DNA of 64,000 bases. Source: SAR92 clade bacterium H921 (GTDB taxonomy: Bacteria; Pseudomonadota; Gammaproteobacteria; Pseudomonadales; Porticoccaceae). This document shows positions 60,922 to 64,000 of the stretch, piece after piece. The stretch covers positions 78,994 to 142,993 of the forward strand of contig JAOALD010000005.1 in the NCBI GenBank assembly GCA_025153755.1, in the 5' to 3' direction. Position 1 is the stretch's first letter, and each line of letters opens with the position of its first letter. The notes under the pieces were generated by a model. It made no database searches. It worked only from the letters and a program-made list of their open reading frames with translations, and was not told where the DNA came from. A program made the translations under genes and the position numbers.

Positions 60922-61560
60922 ATGAACTACACCAGAAAACTTTGCGCTGAAATACAACAGATCCATCGTGAAACCCTTGACGTTGAGTTTGATATGCAAT
61001 GCGATTTGGAGGTCGCAAATTTATGTGCATTGCTCGCATCACAGCATGGGAATCATCGCCTCTTAGAAATTGGCACTGGTACTGGTTTATCTACCTTGTT
61101 TATTGCTGCTGCAAAACCAACGAACTCTATACTTGATACTGTTGATAATTCGCATGCCTTTTCAGAAATAGCACAGCGAGTTATAAAAGGTGATGAAAGT
61201 ATTAATTTTCTAGTGGAGGATGGTGCTGACTTTCTCATTCGTGCAGAATCTAACTACTACGACTTCATTTTTGCAGATGCTTGGCCGGGAAAATACAGCC
61301 ATTTAGATCATGCATTGCGTGTTTTGAAGAGGGGAGGCATTTATATAGTCGACGACTTAATGCCACAGAATAACTGGCCTGAAAACCATCAGAGAAGAGT
61401 AGATGCATTGCTGGAGTTATTGGAAAAAACAGAACATTTTGCGGTCAACTACATGAAATGGGGTTCAGGTGTGGCCATAGTCACGAAATTGGATACTAAC
61501 TCATGCATAGAAAGTGAGCTCCGCCAAGATCCAAATTACCAACATTTTTTCTCATCTTAA
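60922..61560 (+). CDS. Class I SAM-dependent methyltransferase (O-methyltransferase-like)
   Basis: A 212-residue protein with SAM motif I LLEIGTGTGLSTLF (47-60), an acidic motif II after strand 2 (LDTVDNS), and YDFIFADAWPGKY plus LKRGGIYIVDDL later, matching catechol/caffeoyl-CoA O-methyltransferase-like proteins. The ATG at 60922 lies one base after the stop of the truncated Rieske gene; an upstream in-frame extension overlaps it and is unlikely. It appears intact. Substrate unknown. Confidence 0.75.
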   Translation: MNYTRKLCAEIQQIHRETLDVEFDMQCDLEVANLCALLASQHGNHRLLEIGTGTGLSTLFIAAAKPTNSILDTVDNSHAFSEIAQRVIKGDESINFLVEDGADFLIRAESNYYDFIFADAWPGKYSHLDHALRVLKRGGIYIVDDLMPQNNWPENHQRRVDALLELLEKTEHFAVNYMKWGSGVAIVTKLDTNSCIESELRQDPNYQHFFSS

Positions 61561-61605
61561 ATGCAGATCTGTGCGATCTTCTGTTGCACCTACTAAGGTA
61601 AACAA

Positions 61606-61827
61606 ATGAACCGTAACCCTATCATTTTCTTGTTTATGCTAGTGTTTCTAGACTTTACTAGCATTGGTATTATAATTCCAATACTGCCACATCTTATACA
61701 AAATTTACATGATTCTGGTTTGGGGTCCGCATCAATCATTGGAGGTAGTCTGTTAGCACTTTTTGCCTTTTCTCAGTTTCTATTTGCCCCCATTCTTTGT
61801 GCGCTAAGTGACCAATATGGCCGTTAA
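61606..61827 (+). pseudogene. MFS transporter N-terminal fragment (TetA/Bcr-like)
   Basis: A 73-residue ORF covering the first two membrane helices of a drug:H+ antiporter (MLVFLDFTSIGIIIPILPHL) and the conserved loop before helix 3 (ALSDQYGR, matching the LSDRFGR-type motif A). It then stops, whereas the family has about 400 residues. A good RBS (TAAGG) precedes the start, so the 5' end is native and the rest is lost. Confidence 0.75.
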
Positions 61828-61847
61828 GTTGGTTTGTTAAACGTTTT

Positions 61848-62000
61848 ATGCGATTTTTCTCGTGGATAGAAATGCGCCAGGACATGAAAATCCTCCAGAA
61901 TGTGAAAGATCAAAGCGAGTCAGTTCTGAACCGCTATGACGAGCCATTAAAGCCCATCAGGGAGAAGATTTCCTTGATCTATTATCAAGAAGAAACGTAA
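61848..62000 (+). other. Small unassigned ORF between MFS and ETF-QO
   Basis: A 50-residue ORF (start MRFFSWIEMRQDMKILQ, end REKISLIYYQEET) with a predicted helical, charged composition. I do not recognise it. It starts 20 bases after the MFS fragment stop without a clear RBS and may be the tail of a lost gene. Confidence 0.3.
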
Positions 62001-62057
62001 CGGCTTATTCAATTCAAGCACAACTATAGATACTCAAGTAAAGCGAAAGGGTTTGGT

Positions 62058-63716
62058 ATGAATCGTGAGTGTATGGAAGTCGATATTGTTATCGTGGGAG
62101 CAGGTCCCTCAGGATTGGCTACCGCGTGCAGGTTGGCACAAATATCTAAAGAAAGGGGAATGGATCTTTCAATTGTTGTCGTGGAAAAAGGCGCCGAAGT
62201 CGGAGCTCACATATTATCAGGTGCGGTCTTTGAGGCCAGGGCGTTGTTTGAGTTGTTTCCAGATTGGAGAGAAAGAAAGGCGCCCCTCAATGTTCCTGTT
62301 AAATCCGATGAGATATATTATCTAAAAGATCAACATAAAAGTTGGCGTATTTCCCCCTTTTTCGTACCAAGCACAATGCATAATGAAGGGAACTACATAA
62401 TCTCACTTGGCAACCTGGTTCGTTGGCTCGGCGATCAGGCGGAACTTTTGGGTGTAGACATCTACCCGGGGTTTGCGGCATCTGAGGTTCTTTTTTCTGA
62501 GGAGGATGGCGCGGTCAAGGGTATAGCAACTGGAGATTGTGGAATCTCAAGGGATCTGGTAAAAAAAAGCAATTTTGAACCTGGCATGGAGCTCCATGCG
62601 AAATACACGGTATTTTCTGAAGGGTGTCGAGGACATCTTGGAAAACAATTAATTGAGCGATTTGAGCTGGACAAGGGCAAAGACCCCCAGCACTATGGTC
62701 TTGGTATTAAAGAGCTTTGGGAAATCGATCCTAGTACCCATAGAGAAGGACTTGTTCTACACACCGCGGGATGGCCACTAACCGAGTCAAAGTCTTTAGG
62801 TGGCGGATTCATGTACCATTTAGATAATAATCAGGCGGCCCTAGGGTTTATTACCGAACTTGGTTATTCCAACCCTTACGTAGCGCCATTTGAAGAGATG
62901 CAGCGGTGGAAGCATAGTGATGTTATTTCCCGGTACCTGCAAGGTGGCAAACGAATTTCGTATGGTGCAAGAGCGATTGCGACAGGCGGACTACAATCGT
63001 TAGTTAAAATGCATTTCCCCGGAGGACTTATCACTGGCTGCAACGCAGGAACCCTAAATTTCGCCAAAATAAAGGGTAGTCATACGGCGATGAAGTCTGG
63101 AATGATAGCAGCAGAAACCATCGCATCCGCCATAGCAGATTCACGACAAGGCGATGATCTAGAAGTCTATGCAACTAATATCGAGCAAAGTTGGTTACAT
63201 GAAGAGCTGTTTACTCAGCGCAATTTTGGTGCTTATCTTCACAAGTTCGGGGACCTAATTGGATCGGGGATGGCTTTCGTGGATATAAATTTATTCAAGG
63301 GACAGCTACCTTGGACGCTTCGAAATAAAACTCCTGACCACGCGACCTTAAAACCACTTGCTGAGAGTCGCCGTATTGATTATCCCGCCCCAGATGGTGA
63401 TATCTCGTTTAACAAGTTAGATAGCGTATATTTATCAAATACCAATCATGAGGAAGACCAACCCGTACACTTGATGCTTGCCGATGCTGATATACCGATT
63501 AAAAAAAATCTTCCCATATGGGATGAACCAGCGCAACGTTATTGCCCTGCCGGGGTTTACGAGGTCATCAATGATCCAGAAAGTGGCGAACCAAGGTTTC
63601 ACATCAACCCACAGAACTGCGTCCACTGCAAAACCTGTGATATCAAGGATCCTAGCCAGAATATCCGGTGGGTTACACCAGAGGGCGGTGGTGGCCCAAC
63701 GTATCCTAATATGTAA
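62058..63716 (+). CDS. Electron transfer flavoprotein-ubiquinone oxidoreductase
   Basis: A 552-residue ETF-QO, which passes electrons from acyl-CoA and methylated-amine dehydrogenases through ETF to ubiquinone at the inner membrane. The FAD motif VGAGPSGLATA, the FSEGCRGHLGKQL segment, the quinone-binding middle (GGGFMYHLDNNQ, FPGGLITGC) and the C-terminal 4Fe-4S cysteines (RYCPAGVYE and CVHCKTCDI) are all present. Length is full and no frameshift is seen, unlike its neighbours. RBS AAAGGG lies upstream. Confidence 0.93.
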   Translation: MNRECMEVDIVIVGAGPSGLATACRLAQISKERGMDLSIVVVEKGAEVGAHILSGAVFEARALFELFPDWRERKAPLNVPVKSDEIYYLKDQHKSWRISPFFVPSTMHNEGNYIISLGNLVRWLGDQAELLGVDIYPGFAASEVLFSEEDGAVKGIATGDCGISRDLVKKSNFEPGMELHAKYTVFSEGCRGHLGKQLIERFELDKGKDPQHYGLGIKELWEIDPSTHREGLVLHTAGWPLTESKSLGGGFMYHLDNNQAALGFITELGYSNPYVAPFEEMQRWKHSDVISRYLQGGKRISYGARAIATGGLQSLVKMHFPGGLITGCNAGTLNFAKIKGSHTAMKSGMIAAETIASAIADSRQGDDLEVYATNIEQSWLHEELFTQRNFGAYLHKFGDLIGSGMAFVDINLFKGQLPWTLRNKTPDHATLKPLAESRRIDYPAPDGDISFNKLDSVYLSNTNHEEDQPVHLMLADADIPIKKNLPIWDEPAQRYCPAGVYEVINDPESGEPRFHINPQNCVHCKTCDIKDPSQNIRWVTPEGGGGPTYPNM

Positions 63717-63748
63717 TTTCACAACCCGTGGTGTGAGGTGTCGACTTT

Positions 63749-63937
63749 ATGGGTAAGACTATTGTTCTTGGAGCCGGCGCTGCAGGTCTGGCGTTCTCGG
63801 TTAGCATGGCCTCTAAAGGTCAGAAAAATATCGTTCTCTACGAGGGGGAGGATGTCCTGGGTGGAAAAGCGCACTCAAGGGAGATAGGCGGAAGAACCGT
63901 AGAACACGGCATTCACTTCATCTTGAATCGCCATTAG
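63749..63937 (+). pseudogene. FAD-dependent desaturase/oxidoreductase N-terminal fragment
   Basis: A 62-residue ORF with a dinucleotide-binding motif (VLGAGAAGLAFS) and the second FAD motif GGKAHSREIGGRTVEHGIHF, as in phytoene-desaturase/amine-oxidase-like proteins of about 450-550 residues. It ends at NRH-stop immediately before a sequence resembling an IS3-type left end. An RBS (GAGGTG) precedes the ATG. The gene was probably cut by the insertion. Confidence 0.75.
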
Positions 63938-63944
63938 TTTTCTA

Positions 63945-64000
63945 GACACCTTTGAGTTAGATAAACTAACGACAGAGAGGTGTCTATGAACGGTAAACGT
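63945..64000 (+). mobile_element. Possible left end of an IS3-type insertion sequence (continues beyond window)
   Basis: The DNA after the FAD fragment contains an inverted pair (AGACACCT near 63944 and AGGTGTCT near 63978) and then an ATG at 63986 coding MNGKR before the window ends. Many IS3-family OrfA proteins begin M-(N/S)GKR-(Y/R)TEEFK, and a short leader like this often precedes them. Only five codons are visible, so the call depends on the abrupt truncation next to it. Confidence 0.4.

Overview
This window looks like the chromosome of a marine-type gammaproteobacterium. Gene content and order match the Pseudomonas/Cellvibrionales arrangement, and a SAR92/OM60-like oligotroph is my best guess. 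That placement is inferred from gene order and protein character; no 16S rRNA or other taxonomic marker is present. Coding density is high in the core blocks, with short spacers, overlapping stop/start codons and several TTG starts.

Region 1 (about 0-7.8 kb, minus strand): a small metabolic set (class II aldolase, PhnA-domain protein, renalase-like FAD protein, DUF2256, TauD/TfdA dioxygenase, DoxX, PA4642-type protein), then gatB-gatA-gatC for the Glu-tRNA(Gln)/Asp-tRNA(Asn) amidotransferase. Region 2 (8.1-17.4 kb, plus): the cell-shape operon mreBCD, then maf, rng, yhdP and a nitrilase-family gene. Region 3 (17.5-27.3 kb, minus): darP(yjgA), mgtE, the nitrogen-PTS/sigma-54 cluster (ptsO-rapZ-ptsN-hpf-rpoN) and the LPS supply and transport cluster (lptB-lptA-lptC-kdsC-kdsD, yrbG). 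Region 4 (27.5-33.9 kb): mlaC-ibaG-murA-hisG-hisD-hisC, converging on a DegS/AlgW-type periplasmic protease. The order in regions 1-4 closely follows the Pseudomonas PA4484-PA4446 block, but tldD and pmbA are missing around darP, and mlaF/E/D/B are missing around mlaC.

Region 5 (33.9-40.5 kb): yhbY diverging from rlmE-ftsH, then folP-glmM-tpiA-secG-tRNA-Leu(GAG). In relatives this runs almost directly into tRNA-fMet-rimP-nusA-infB-rbfA-truB-rpsO-pnp. Here about 9.6 kb of accessory DNA lies between the two tRNA genes (40.5-50.1 kb). It holds a six-helix membrane protein, an alpha/beta hydrolase with a cysteine nucleophile, a TauD/TfdA oxygenase, and a collinear set: DmdA-like demethylase, CoA-binding protein, ECHDC3-like crotonase, DmdB-like acyl-CoA ligase and a DjlA-type co-chaperone. 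This is the best candidate for a little-described system: a possible route for demethylating and CoA-activating DMSP or a related methylated compound. The translation/RNA block (50.1-59.2 kb) follows and has striking leader-RNA hairpins before rimP, before rpsO and between rpsO and pnp.

Region 6 (59.2-64 kb): a decayed, transposon-shaped mosaic. It holds a dead IS91-family transposase, fragments of a PF10118-like hydrolase, a Rieske oxygenase, an MFS transporter and a FAD desaturase-like protein, an apparently intact SAM methyltransferase, and a full-length ETF-ubiquinone oxidoreductase. The last bases look like the left edge of an IS3-type insertion sequence.
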